From the NCBI GenBank assembly GCA_963716865.1, contig CAVQUF010000005.1, positions 186,001-250,000 on the forward strand: a stretch of 64,000 nucleotides of DNA, in the 5' to 3' direction. A program made the position numbers and the translations under genes. The notes under the pieces are model-generated. The model did not search any database and had not been told where the DNA came from. It saw only the letters and a list, made by a program, of their open reading frames with translations. The stretch is from AC-32 sp963716865. Its GTDB lineage: Bacteria > Actinomycetota > Thermoleophilia > Gaiellales > Gaiellaceae. Shown here piece after piece: positions 24,274-34,077 of the stretch (position 1 is the first letter of the stretch; each line of letters opens with the position of its first letter).

Positions 24274-25541
24274 CGCGCCCCCGCGGCGTCGTCGTCGTGA
24301 CGGGCAGCGAGCTCGTCCGCGGCGAGCGGACTGACCGGAACGGCCCGTTCCTCGCCGGCGAGCTGCTCCGGCTGGGGATCGAGCCCGCGCGGATCGCGAT
24401 CGTCGGCGACGACGCAGAGGAGCTCGAGGATGCGCTGCGCGAGGGGCTCGAGGCCGACCTCTGCCTCGTCTCCGGCGGGCTGGGCCCGACCCATGACGAC
24501 AGGACGGTGGAGCTGCTCGCGAAGGCGGCGGGGGCAGAGCTCTTCGTCGACGCCGGGTTGGAGGCGCAGATCGGGGACGTCTCGCGCGCGTTCGCGGAGC
24601 GCATGCGCCGCCCGTACGCGGACTTCGAGGACGGCGTCCGCAAGCAGGCCACGCTTCCCGAGGGCGCGCTCGTGATCGGCGTCGCCGGCACGGCCCCGGG
24701 GCTCGTGCTCCAGGCCGGGAGCTCGGTGGCCGTCGTGTTGCCGGGCCCGCCGCCCGAGCTGCGGCGGCTCTGGCCGCGGGCGCTCGATTCCGCACCGGTG
24801 CAGTCGGTCCTCGCGCGCGCGCGCGTGCCCGAGCGGCGCGTGCTCCGCTTCTACGGTGTCAGCGAGTCCACGGTCGCACAGGCGCTGGCCGAGGCCGGGG
24901 GTGAGGGCGACGGGCTGCGGGCGACGATCTGCGCGCGCGACTTCGAGATTCACGTCGATCTCCTGGCGGAAGAGGACGGGCGCTCGCGAGCCGACGGGCT
25001 GGCCGCGGAGCTGCGGGAGCGGCTCGGGAAGCACCTCTTCGCCGAGGACGAGCGCCCGGTGGAGGAGCTCGTTCTCGCCGCCTGCCGGGGACGCGGGCTG
25101 TCGCTCGCCGCGGCTGAATCCTGCACCGGGGGTCTCGTCGCGGCCCGCCTGACGGCGGTCGCGGGCTCGAGCGACGTCTTCCGGGGCGCGATCGTCGCCT
25201 ACGCGAACGAGGTCAAGAGCGCCGAGCTCGGCGTGTCGGAGGAGCTGCTCGCCCGCCACGGAGCCGTCTCGGCCGAGGTCGCCGCGGCGATGGCGGAAGG
25301 GATACGTACCCGGCTCGACGCCGACGTGGCGGTCTCCGTGACCGGCGTGGCCGGCCCGGGAGGCGGCACCGAGGAGAAACCCGTCGGGCTCGTCTACCTG
25401 CACGCCCGGGAGCCGGACGGAGGCCGCGGAGTGGAGCTCAACCTGCCCGGAGGGCGCGATGCGGTGCGAGGCCGCGCGGCGGCCGCGGCGCTGCACCTGC
25501 TGTTGCGGCTCTTGGCACAGAATCGTCACGAAGACGCGTGA
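24270..25541 (+). CDS. cinA: CinA-family protein (competence/damage-inducible, NMN deamidase domain)
   Basis: A 423-aa protein. The TTG at 24270 overlaps the previous stop. The N-terminal MoCF-like domain has VVVVTGSELVRGERTDRNGPFLA and SGGLGPTHDDRT, and the C-terminal domain has AAESCTGGLVAARLTAVAGSS and GVAGPGGGTEEKPVG, which is the PncC/NMN amidohydrolase signature. Family activities are pyridine nucleotide salvage and ADP-ribose pyrophosphatase. cinA next to recA is a common bacterial arrangement and is seen here with thpR between. Confidence 0.94.
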   Translation: MTRPRGVVVVTGSELVRGERTDRNGPFLAGELLRLGIEPARIAIVGDDAEELEDALREGLEADLCLVSGGLGPTHDDRTVELLAKAAGAELFVDAGLEAQIGDVSRAFAERMRRPYADFEDGVRKQATLPEGALVIGVAGTAPGLVLQAGSSVAVVLPGPPPELRRLWPRALDSAPVQSVLARARVPERRVLRFYGVSESTVAQALAEAGGEGDGLRATICARDFEIHVDLLAEEDGRSRADGLAAELRERLGKHLFAEDERPVEELVLAACRGRGLSLAAAESCTGGLVAARLTAVAGSSDVFRGAIVAYANEVKSAELGVSEELLARHGAVSAEVAAAMAEGIRTRLDADVAVSVTGVAGPGGGTEEKPVGLVYLHAREPDGGRGVELNLPGGRDAVRGRAAAAALHLLLRLLAQNRHEDA

Positions 25542-26097
25542 GCCCGGCTGCTAGCGTCGAGGGCGGTGAGCGGATCCGCCTCTTCTGCGCGCTGCGCCTC
25601 CCCGCCGAGACGAGCGAGGCTCTCGTCGCCTGGCAGGCCGAGGCCTTCGGCGGCGTTCCCGGGGTCAGGACGCCGTCGGTTTCCCACCTGCACGTCACGC
25701 TCGCGTTCCTCGGCCACCGGCCGGCCGAAGACGTCGACGGGATCACCGGCGCCTTGCGCGCGGCGGCGGCGGGCGCGGAGCCGCCGCTCTTCTGCGTGCG
25801 CCGCTACCGCGAGACGCGCTCCGTGGGCATGCTCGCGTTCGACGACGAAGCAGGCAGGGCGCAGGCGCTCGCCAGAGACCTCCACGGCCGGCTCGAGGCG
25901 CTCGGCGTCTACGAGCCCGAGCGGCGGAAATGGCTCCCGCACGTGACCGTCCTGCGCTTCCGCACGCGCCCCCGGCTCGACCCGCCGCCGCCGGAGCTGC
26001 CGCCGTTCAGTCCGTCCGATGCCGCTCTCTATCATTCACTGCTGCGGTCCGGCGGAGCGCAGTACGAAGTCGTTGAATCGGTCGCCCTAGGAGGTAG

Positions 26098-26101
<4 letters not shown>
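25538..26101 (+). CDS. thpR: RNA 2',3'-cyclic phosphodiesterase (LigT family)
   Basis: A 187-aa 2H-phosphoesterase with the two catalytic HxTx motifs, HVTL (near residue 51) and HVTV (near 136), plus the N-terminal IRLFCALRLP strand. The family opens 2',3'-cyclic phosphates on RNA. The GTG start overlaps the cinA stop, and the stop overlaps the recA ATG, so it is the middle of a cinA-thpR-recA operon. Confidence 0.92.
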
Positions 26102-27208
<1,107 letters not shown>

Positions 27209-27209
<1 letters not shown>

Positions 27210-27637
27210 TGACGGAAGACCGGCCGCAGGCGCTCGCGGTGGCGACCCGGGCGCTCGCGAAGCGCGACTTCTCCGCGGAAGGGCTTCGCGAGCGACTGGC
27301 ACACGCAGGCGTCGAGCCCTCGGAGGCGGACGAGGCGGTCGCGGCACTGGAGCACGCCGGCCTCGTGAGCGACGAGCGGTTTGCTCGCAACCGTGCCCAG
27401 GCGCTCGCCGAACGCGGCAAGGGCGACGCGGCCATCCGCTTCGATCTCGAGCGCCAGGGCGTGGGCGCCGAGCTCGTGGAGGAGTCGATCGCCGCGCTCG
27501 AGCCCGAGCGGGACCGTGCGGAGCGGATCGTCTCGCGCCGCGGCCCTGGGGCGAAGACGGCCCGCCTGCTCGCCGCGCGGGGCTTCGGTCCCGAGCACGC
27601 CGAGCGGGCAACGGAAACGTCCGTTGCGCCCGACTGA
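27209..27637 (+). CDS. recX: Regulatory protein RecX
   Basis: A 142-aa all-helical protein of the RecX family, which binds RecA filaments and limits their activity. It shows the three-helix repeats: ALAKRDFSAEGLRERLAHAGVEPSE, LVSDERFARNRAQALAERGKG and IRFDLERQGVGAELVEESI. The GTG start shares its first base with the last base of the restored recA stop (TAGTG), the tight coupling expected for recA-recX. This spacing is independent support for the frame correction proposed in recA. Confidence 0.88.
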
Positions 27638-27653
27638 CGGGCGGCGCTAGGAT
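27624..27653 (+). promoter_or_regulatory. Candidate promoter for rny
   Basis: TTGCGC and TAGGAT are separated by 18 bases; TAGGAT is a good actinobacterial -10. Transcription would begin near 27660, giving rny a leader of about 255 bases. Confidence 0.5.
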
Positions 27654-27914
27654 AGAAACCGCTTCATTCGACATTTAGCCTGCATCTGAACGAGTTTCCG
27701 AATCGGACCCTGTAACTCCAGCGAGGACGACCTATCCAATGAGCGCGAAGGAGGCGAAGGCAGAGCGGCGGTGAGCTGACCGCCCGCGAGGCTCGCGCGC
27801 GCCTCGCAGACCGATTCGAGCACGTCCCTTGCAGCGGTGCCGGATGGGCGCCGCGCTCAGGCGCGGACAACCGGTCCCAGCCGGGCTCGCCCGGCTCGAG
27901 GTTAGGGAGCGCGC
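27654..27914 (+). other. Long 5' leader region of rny
   Basis: No gene of useful length. It contains a hairpin CCGCGC-tcag-GCGCGG (27851-27866), a near-perfect palindrome AGCCGGGC-tc-GCCCGGCT (27879-27896) close to the rny start, and an 11-codon frame beginning ATGAGCGCGAAGG at about 27739. Control of rny through this leader is possible but unproven. Confidence 0.4.
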
Positions 27915-29447
27915 ATGTTCGTCGTCATCGGGATAGCGATCGGAGTCGTCCTCGGAGCGAGCCTTGCCTTCCTCTCGCTCTACGCGCTGACAGGTTCGCG
28001 TCTCGCCGCCGCCCGGCGCACGCGCCAGCTGCTCCTGACCGAGGCGAAGACGGATGCCGACGCGCTCCGGCGCGAGGCGCAGATCGAGGCCCGCGAAGAG
28101 GCCGTCCAGTTGCGCGCGACGATCGAGGAGGAGGTCGCCTCCCGCCGCTCGGAGACGATCAAGATCGAGGAGCGCGTGCTTGCCAAGGAGGACGAGATCG
28201 ACCGCAAGCTCACGGAGCTGGGGCGGCGCGAGCAGGGGATCGCCGACCGCGAGGTGCACACGAAGGAGCTGCAGGAGCAGCTGAAGGCGACCCGCGAGTC
28301 GGAGCTCGTCGAGCTCGAGCGGATCTCCGGCATGACTGTCAACGAGGCGAAGACGCACCTTCTCGACCGCTCGGAGGAGCTGGTCAGGCACGAGCTCGCG
28401 CGCCACGTTCGGCAGGCCGAGGAGGAGGCTCGCAGCGAGGCGAAACGGCGGGCGAGGAACCTCGTCGCGGACGCGCTCCAGCGCGTCGCCGCCAGCCACG
28501 CCTCGGAGACGACCGTGTCGTTGATCGAGCTCCCGTCCGACGACATGAAGGGCCGCATCATCGGCCGGGAGGGGCGCAACATCCGCGCTCTCGAGCACCT
28601 GACCGGCGTGGACGTGATCATCGACGACACCCCGCAGGCGGTCGTCCTCTCGTCGTTCGACGGCATCCGCCGCGAGGTCGCGAAGCTGACCCTCACCAAG
28701 CTGATCGAGGACGGCCGCATCCACCCGGCCCGCATCGAGGAGATGTACTACCAGTCGAAGGCCGAGATCGACGAGCTCATGAAGCAGTCGGGCGAGCAGG
28801 CGGTCTTCGAGGCCAACTGCGGCGAGTTCCACGAGGAGCTGGTGAAGATCCTCGGGCGCCTGCGCTTCCGGACGAGCTACGGCCAGAACGTGCTCAGGCA
28901 CACGCTCGAGGTGGTGCACCTCACCGGGATCATGGCCGCCGAGCTCGGCGCGAGCGTGAAGACGGCGAAGCGCGCCGCGCTCCTGCACGACCTCGGCAAG
29001 GCGCTGACGCACGAGGCCGAGGGATCGCACGCGCTCCTGTCCGCGCAGTACGCCCGCCGTTACGGCGAGTCGCCGGCGGTGGTGCACGCGGTCGAGGCCC
29101 ATCACAACGAGGTCGAGCCGCAGACGGTCGAGGCCGTGCTCCTGATCGCGGCCGACGCGATCTCCGCCTCCCGGCCGGGCGCGCGCGGCGAGAACCTCGA
29201 GCAGTACATCAACCGGCTCGAGGCGCTCGAGGAGGTCGCGGCGCGGCACCCGGGCGTGGAGAAGGTCTACGCGCTCCAGGCGGGCCGCGAGATTCGCGTG
29301 ATCGTGAAGCCGACCGAGGTCGACGACGACGCCGCCGTCCTGCTCTCGCACGAGATCGCACGGGAGATCGAGGACCAGCTCGAGTACCCGGGCCAGATCA
29401 AGGTGACGGTGATCCGGGAGTCCCGGGCGATCGAGTACGCGAAGTGA
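27915..29447 (+). CDS. rny: Ribonuclease Y
   Basis: A 510-aa membrane-anchored endoribonuclease that starts mRNA decay. The N-terminal helix (about residues 2-25) is followed by a long charged coiled coil to about 200, a KH domain with GRIIGREGRNIRALEHLTGVD, and an HD domain with LLHDLGKAL and an HHNEVEPQT segment. Length and order are typical. The stop overlaps the methyltransferase start (GTGA). Confidence 0.96.
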   Translation: MFVVIGIAIGVVLGASLAFLSLYALTGSRLAAARRTRQLLLTEAKTDADALRREAQIEAREEAVQLRATIEEEVASRRSETIKIEERVLAKEDEIDRKLTELGRREQGIADREVHTKELQEQLKATRESELVELERISGMTVNEAKTHLLDRSEELVRHELARHVRQAEEEARSEAKRRARNLVADALQRVAASHASETTVSLIELPSDDMKGRIIGREGRNIRALEHLTGVDVIIDDTPQAVVLSSFDGIRREVAKLTLTKLIEDGRIHPARIEEMYYQSKAEIDELMKQSGEQAVFEANCGEFHEELVKILGRLRFRTSYGQNVLRHTLEVVHLTGIMAAELGASVKTAKRAALLHDLGKALTHEAEGSHALLSAQYARRYGESPAVVHAVEAHHNEVEPQTVEAVLLIAADAISASRPGARGENLEQYINRLEALEEVAARHPGVEKVYALQAGREIRVIVKPTEVDDDAAVLLSHEIAREIEDQLEYPGQIKVTVIRESRAIEYAK

Positions 29448-30190
29448 CGGCGCCGGGGTCGGACGAGACCCCGCTGCTGTACGGCGAGCTCGCGCCCTGG
29501 TTCCACCTCCTCACGACTCCCGACGACTACGCGGAGGAGGCAGAGCTCTACCGGCGCCTGCTCGACGAGAACTGCGAGGGACCGGCCCGGACGGTCCTTG
29601 AGCTCGGGAGCGGCGGCGGGAACAACGCCTCGCACCTGAAGGCGCACTTCGAGCTCACGCTGGTCGACCGTTCGCCCGGAATGCTCGAGCTGAGCCGGTC
29701 GCTCAACCCCGACTGCCGGCACGTCGAGGGCGATATGCGCTGGGTCAGGCTGGGGGAGACCTTCGACGCGGTCTTCGTCCACGACGCGGTCGCGTACATC
29801 ACGAGCGAGGCCGACCTCGCCGCCACGATCGCGACCGCGCGGGGGCACTGCCGCCCGGGAGGAGTCGCGCTGTTCGTCCCCGACTACGTCACCGAGCGGT
29901 TCCGGCCCAGGACGAGCTCCGGCGGCCATGACGGGCCCGACCGCGCCCTGCGCTACGTGGAGTGGGTGTGGGATCCCGATCCGGACGACACGACCTACGT
30001 CGTCGACTTCGCGTACCTGCTCCGCGACGAGACCGGTGCCGTGCGGTGCGAGCAGGACCGGCACGTCTGCGGCCTCTTCCCGCGCGCGACGTGGCTGAAG
30101 CTGATGGAGGCCGCTGGCTTCCGCACGAGCACGCACGTCGCGCAGGACGACCCCGACCTGCCGATCGAAGTGCTCGTCGGCCGCGGCTAG
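29444..30190 (+). CDS. Class I SAM-dependent methyltransferase
   Basis: A 248-aa protein with a Rossmann-like SAM domain. Motif I is VLELGSGGGNNASHL near residue 47, the acidic end of strand 2 is TLVDRSPGML, and strand 4 is FDAVFVHDAVAYI. The C-terminal half is a beta-rich, acidic substrate-binding part. The acceptor substrate cannot be read from the sequence. It sits between rny and miaB and is coupled to rny by a GTGA overlap. Confidence 0.85.
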   Translation: MTAPGSDETPLLYGELAPWFHLLTTPDDYAEEAELYRRLLDENCEGPARTVLELGSGGGNNASHLKAHFELTLVDRSPGMLELSRSLNPDCRHVEGDMRWVRLGETFDAVFVHDAVAYITSEADLAATIATARGHCRPGGVALFVPDYVTERFRPRTSSGGHDGPDRALRYVEWVWDPDPDDTTYVVDFAYLLRDETGAVRCEQDRHVCGLFPRATWLKLMEAAGFRTSTHVAQDDPDLPIEVLVGRG

Positions 30191-30193
30191 AGT
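30188..30193 (+). promoter_or_regulatory. Candidate -10 element of miaB, embedding the upstream stop codon
   Basis: TAGAGT is the methyltransferase stop TAG plus AGT. It ends 8 bases before the miaB ATG, which has no Shine-Dalgarno sequence. Confidence 0.35.
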
Positions 30194-30201
30194 TCGCGCC
30201 G

Positions 30202-31524
30202 ATGCGCCGCTACCACGTCACCACGTTCGGCTGCCAGATGAACGCGCACGACTCGGAGCGGATCAAGGGCATGCTCGAGGAGCTCGGCCTCGGCGAGGCG
30301 ACGTCACAGGAGGAGGCCGACGTCCTCGTCTTCAACACGTGCACGATCCGCCAGAAGCCGGACCAGCGCTTCGCCGCCCACCTCGCCCAGGCCCGGGCGC
30401 TGAAGGAGCGGGAGCCCGGGAAGGTGATCGCGGTCGGCGGCTGCTACGCGGAAGCCCAGCGAGAGCAGCTGTTCACGCTCTACCCGTACGTCGACGTGGC
30501 CTTCGGGCCAGGCTCGATCCCGCATCTGGGCGAGTGGCTCGGCGCCGGCGGGCTCGGAGCTGCGCGCGGCGCCTTCGGGCTCGACGAGCGCACCTTCGCC
30601 GGCCGGCTGCCGAAGCGGCGCGAGCGGGCCTTCCAGGCCTGGGTGCAGATCTCGATGGGCTGCAACTCGAAGTGCGCCTACTGCATCGTCCCGGCCGTGC
30701 GCGGGCGCGAGGTGTCGCGACCGCCTGACGAGATCGCCGCCGAGGTCGAGGGCCTCGCGCGCGACGGCGTGCGCGAGCTCACGCTGCTCGGCCAGAACGT
30801 CAACTCGTACGGCCGCGACCTTCCGCTCGAGAGAGCCGACTTCGCAGAGCTGCTCCGCGCCTGCGACGCGGTCGAGGGGATCGAGCGGATCCGTTTCACG
30901 AGCCCGCACCCGAAGGACTTCCGCCCGCCCGTGATCGAGGCGATGGCGTCGTGCTCGTCTGTCTGCGAGCATGCGCACCTCCCGCTCCAGTCCGGCTCGA
31001 CGCGGATCCTGAAGGCGATGCGCCGCACCTACTCGCGCGAGCGGTACCTGCGCCTGGTGGACGAGCTGCGGGCCACGATCCCGGATCTCGCGCTCACCAC
31101 CGACCTGATCGTCGGCTTCCCGGGCGAGACCGGGCCCGACTTCGAGGAGACGCTGACGGCCGTCGAGGAGGTCGGCTACGACGGAGCGTTCACGTTCGTC
31201 TACTCGCCACGGCAGGGAACGGAAGCCGCCGGGATGCAGGACCAGGTACCCGAAGACGTCAAACGCGAGCGGATCGAGGCGCTGATCGAGACCGTGCAGC
31301 GCGTCGCCGAGCGGCGCAACCGGGAGCGAGTCGGGCGGACCGAGGAGGTCCTCGTCGAGGGCGCCAGCCGGACCGACGCCGCGCTCCTTCGCGGCCGGAC
31401 GCGCCGCAACACCACGGTCGTCTTCGCGGGCGTCGCCGAGCCGGGAGAGCTCGTGGAAGTCCGCATCGACGAGGCCACGTCGACGACGCTTCGCGGCGCC
31501 CAGCTCGCCGTCGCCGCCGCCTGA
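30202..31524 (+). CDS. miaB: tRNA-2-methylthio-N6-dimethylallyladenosine synthase
   Basis: A 440-aa radical-SAM methylthiotransferase that completes the ms2i6A37 modification begun by MiaA. The N-terminal UPF0004 domain has its three cluster cysteines in TFGCQMN, FNTCTIR and GGCYAE. The radical-SAM motif CxxxCxxC reads CNSKCAYC near residue 155. A TRAM domain closes the protein (EEVLVEGASR...). The track frame is open further upstream, but ATG 30202 matches the family start (YHVTTFGCQMN). miaA lies two genes downstream. Confidence 0.96.
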   Translation: MRRYHVTTFGCQMNAHDSERIKGMLEELGLGEATSQEEADVLVFNTCTIRQKPDQRFAAHLAQARALKEREPGKVIAVGGCYAEAQREQLFTLYPYVDVAFGPGSIPHLGEWLGAGGLGAARGAFGLDERTFAGRLPKRRERAFQAWVQISMGCNSKCAYCIVPAVRGREVSRPPDEIAAEVEGLARDGVRELTLLGQNVNSYGRDLPLERADFAELLRACDAVEGIERIRFTSPHPKDFRPPVIEAMASCSSVCEHAHLPLQSGSTRILKAMRRTYSRERYLRLVDELRATIPDLALTTDLIVGFPGETGPDFEETLTAVEEVGYDGAFTFVYSPRQGTEAAGMQDQVPEDVKRERIEALIETVQRVAERRNRERVGRTEEVLVEGASRTDAALLRGRTRRNTTVVFAGVAEPGELVEVRIDEATSTTLRGAQLAVAAA

Positions 31525-31527
31525 TCC

Positions 31528-32289
31528 GTGACGCTTCGCGATCGAGAGCTCGCCTGGGACGGCTGCCTCAATGTCCGCGACCTCGGCGGCCACCCGACCC
31601 GCGGCGGGGGCGAGACGAGGTACGGCGCCATCGTCCGGGCGGACAGCGTCCGGACGCTGACCGAGGCGGGCTGGGAATCGCTCGTCGACTACGGCATCAG
31701 GACGGTGCTCGACCTCCGTGGCGACCACGAGCGCGAAGACGACCCTCCTGCCGAGGTACCGGTCGAGGTCGTGCACGTCCCGTTCATGGAGGCGAGCGAG
31801 CGAGAGTGGGAGGAGATCGGGCCGGAGATCGAGGCAGCGTCCGCTGCCGCGCCGGACGTCACGACGTCGACGCGGGACGTCTATCTCATCTTCCTCGAGC
31901 GCTTCAAGGCGAACGTCGCCGCCGCGATGAGGGCGGTTGCGCACGCGCGTGACGGCGGCATCGTTGTGCACTGCGTCGGCGGCAAGGACAGGACAGGCCT
32001 GCTCGTCGCGTTCCTGCTTCACGTCGCCGGCGTCGAGACCGAGGACATCGCCGCCGACTACGCCTTGAGCGAGGAGCGGCTGCGTCCGCGGCACGAGGTG
32101 TGGTTCGCAGCGGCGGACACCGAGGAGGAGCTGGAGCGCCTGCGCAGGATCGCCCGGACGCCGCCGGAGTCGATGGTCGGCGTCTTCGCCGAGCTCGAGC
32201 GGCGGTACGGGAGCGTCGAGGGGTACCTGCGCTCGACCGGCGTCAGCGACGAGGAGCTCGCGCTCGTCGCCCGCCGTCTCCGTGGTTGA
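31528..32289 (+). CDS. Tyrosine-protein phosphatase, PF13350-type
   Basis: A 253-aa dual-specificity-like phosphatase. The N-terminal NVRDLGGHPTRGGGETRYGAIVRAD segment and the P-loop HCVGGKDRTGLL (Cys near residue 150) match the family of MptpB-like phosphatases that also act on phosphoinositides. No signal peptide is visible. It sits between miaB (3 bases upstream) and miaA (overlapping by 8 bases). Its partner kinase is not in the window. Confidence 0.88.
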   Translation: MTLRDRELAWDGCLNVRDLGGHPTRGGGETRYGAIVRADSVRTLTEAGWESLVDYGIRTVLDLRGDHEREDDPPAEVPVEVVHVPFMEASEREWEEIGPEIEAASAAAPDVTTSTRDVYLIFLERFKANVAAAMRAVAHARDGGIVVHCVGGKDRTGLLVAFLLHVAGVETEDIAADYALSEERLRPRHEVWFAAADTEEELERLRRIARTPPESMVGVFAELERRYGSVEGYLRSTGVSDEELALVARRLRG

Positions 32290-33193
32290 GCCCGGGCAGA
32301 ATCGCGTCGTCGCGATCTTCGGGCCGACGGCCTCGGGCAAGAGCGCGGTCGCCGAGGGGATCGCCCGCCGGATCGACGCCGAGCTCGTCTCGGCGGACTC
32401 GATGCAGGTCTACCGCGGCCTTCCGATCCTGACGAACCAGTCCGAGTTCCCGACGCGTCTCGTCGGAATCTGGGGGCTCGACCACGAGGCCTCGGTGGGC
32501 GAGTACCAGGAGCTCGCGCACGCGACGATCGACGAGATCCTCGAGGCCGGCCGGACGCCGGTGGTCGTAGGCGGAACCGGCCTGTACCTCCGCGCCGCGC
32601 TCGCCGAGCTCGAGCTGCCCCCGGCTGCCCCGCCCGAGACGCGCGAGCGCCTCGAGCGGCTCTACGACCGCCTGGGAGGAGAGAGGGCCCATGAGCTCCT
32701 GGCGGAGCGCGACCCTGCGGCGGCAGCGGCGGTGCACCCGAACGACCGCCGCCGCGTCGTGCGCGCGCTCGAGCTCGTTGAGGCCGGCTCGTCGCTGCGG
32801 CCGGCCGCGGACCGCCTCTGGACGGAGGAGACGCGCCATCCGACGCTGCTCGCCGGCCTCGAGCTCCCGCGGGAGGAGCTGCAGCGGCGGATCGAGGAGC
32901 GGACGCGCGAGATGTTCGAGCGCGGGGTGGAGGAGGAGGTCCGCCGAGCCCTGGACGGGCCTGTCTCGGCGACCGCGCGCCACATCCACGGGCTGCGCGA
33001 GATCGCGGAGCTCCCGCGCGAGGAGGCCGTCGAGGCGATCGTCAGGCGAACGCAGCGGTATGCGGTCTCCCAGCTCAGGTGGATGCGCCGGGTTCCGGGC
33101 GTTGTTAGCCTGCCCGCCCAGCGCCCTCCGGGCGAGCTCGCGGATGCGATTCTCGAAATGGCACGGTCTCGGCAACGACTACCTGCTCGTTGA
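32282..33193 (+). CDS. miaA: tRNA dimethylallyltransferase
   Basis: A 303-aa enzyme that adds dimethylallyl to A37 of tRNAs reading UNN codons. It has the P-loop GPTASGKS, ADSMQVYRGLPILTNQ, VVGGTGLYLRA and the C-terminal RRTQRYAVSQLRWMRR. The GTG start lies within the end of the phosphatase gene. The 3' end overlaps the dapF start by 50 bases in another frame. Confidence 0.95.
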   Translation: MVEPGQNRVVAIFGPTASGKSAVAEGIARRIDAELVSADSMQVYRGLPILTNQSEFPTRLVGIWGLDHEASVGEYQELAHATIDEILEAGRTPVVVGGTGLYLRAALAELELPPAAPPETRERLERLYDRLGGERAHELLAERDPAAAAAVHPNDRRRVVRALELVEAGSSLRPAADRLWTEETRHPTLLAGLELPREELQRRIEERTREMFERGVEEEVRRALDGPVSATARHIHGLREIAELPREEAVEAIVRRTQRYAVSQLRWMRRVPGVVSLPAQRPPGELADAILEMARSRQRLPAR

Positions 33194-33923
33194 GCGGGCC
33201 GATCTGACCGTTCCGCTCACGCCCGAGCGGGTGCGCCGGATCTGCGACTACCACTTCGGGGTCGGCTCGGACGGGATCCTCGAGGTCGTCTCCGCGAACG
33301 GCGCGGAGGCCGAGGTCGTGATCTGGAACCCGGACGGCTCCACCGCCGAGCTGTCCGGCAACGGGACGCGGATCGCCGCGCGCTGGCTCGCCCGGCGAAG
33401 CGGGGAGGACGCCGTGAGGATTCGCGTCGGCCAGCGGGAGGTCGCCGCGCGCCTACAGGGAGGACGGGAGGTCGAGCTCGACGTGGGCGAGGTCGAGGTC
33501 TCGGCGCCGGAGGCCCTGGTGGTCGGGGGCGAAGAGGTCGAGCTGACCCCGGTCTCGGTCGGCAACCCGCACGCGGTCATCCGACGGGAGCCCGAGCGAG
33601 GGGAGCTTCTCCGCCTCGGGCCGCTTGTCGAGAACCACGAGCGCTTTCCCGACCGCACGAACGTCCAGCTCGTACGCGTGGACGGGCCGCACGAGCTGAC
33701 CGTCGGCGTCTGGGAGCGGGGAGCGGGGGAGACGCTCGCCTCGGGAACAAGCTCGGTCGCCGCCGCCGCTGCCGCCGTCTGGCGAGGCTGGTGCGAGAGC
33801 CCGGTGACCGTCCATCTCGCAGGCGGAGACCTAACGGTGGAGCTCGCGGACGGCCGGGCCGTGCTGACCGGCCCCGCCGAGGAGATCTGCACGGTCGAGC
33901 TCGCCGAGGAGTTCGAGTTGTGA
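33144..33923 (+). CDS. dapF: Diaminopimelate epimerase homologue with both catalytic cysteines replaced by serine
   Basis: A 259-aa two-lobed protein with clear DapF landmarks: FSKWHGLGNDYLLVE, NPDGSTAE, SVGNPHAVI, LGPLVENHERFPDRTNV and WERGAGET. In DapF the two acid/base residues are cysteines in CGNG and ACGTG. Here the first motif reads LSGNGTR (Ser71) and the second LASGTSS (Ser200), so both thiols are serine. Family knowledge says a Cys-to-Ser change strongly lowers racemisation. It may be a weak epimerase, a changed activity, or a naturally serine-based clade. dapL follows, so a DAP role is still likely. Confidence 0.85.
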   Translation: MRFSKWHGLGNDYLLVERADLTVPLTPERVRRICDYHFGVGSDGILEVVSANGAEAEVVIWNPDGSTAELSGNGTRIAARWLARRSGEDAVRIRVGQREVAARLQGGREVELDVGEVEVSAPEALVVGGEEVELTPVSVGNPHAVIRREPERGELLRLGPLVENHERFPDRTNVQLVRVDGPHELTVGVWERGAGETLASGTSSVAAAAAAVWRGWCESPVTVHLAGGDLTVELADGRAVLTGPAEEICTVELAEEFEL

Positions 33924-34021
33924 GGCGTCGCTTGCGACGCCGATTTCAGGACGCGCGAGATCCATACGGCCGCGCCGGCGAAGCCGACACGGCCTCCAGC
34001 GGCATCGCGAGCGATGCCGTG
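33924..34021. repeat. Inverted type A element followed by a type B element
   Basis: 33924-33957 is the reverse complement of the 3' part of the 12601-12901 repeat (GGCGTCGC-TT-GCGACGCC, then the CAGGACGCGCG block). From 33966 a type B element follows, with GCCGGC-gaa-GCCGAC arms and GGCATCGC-GA-GCGATGCC. The second stem differs from other copies by a paired T/A change that keeps the pairing. Confidence 0.75.
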
Positions 34022-34077
34022 GTCGTGCGTCCGTCGGAGACGACCGGTCGATGCATCGTGGGCCGGGAGGTGCGGCT

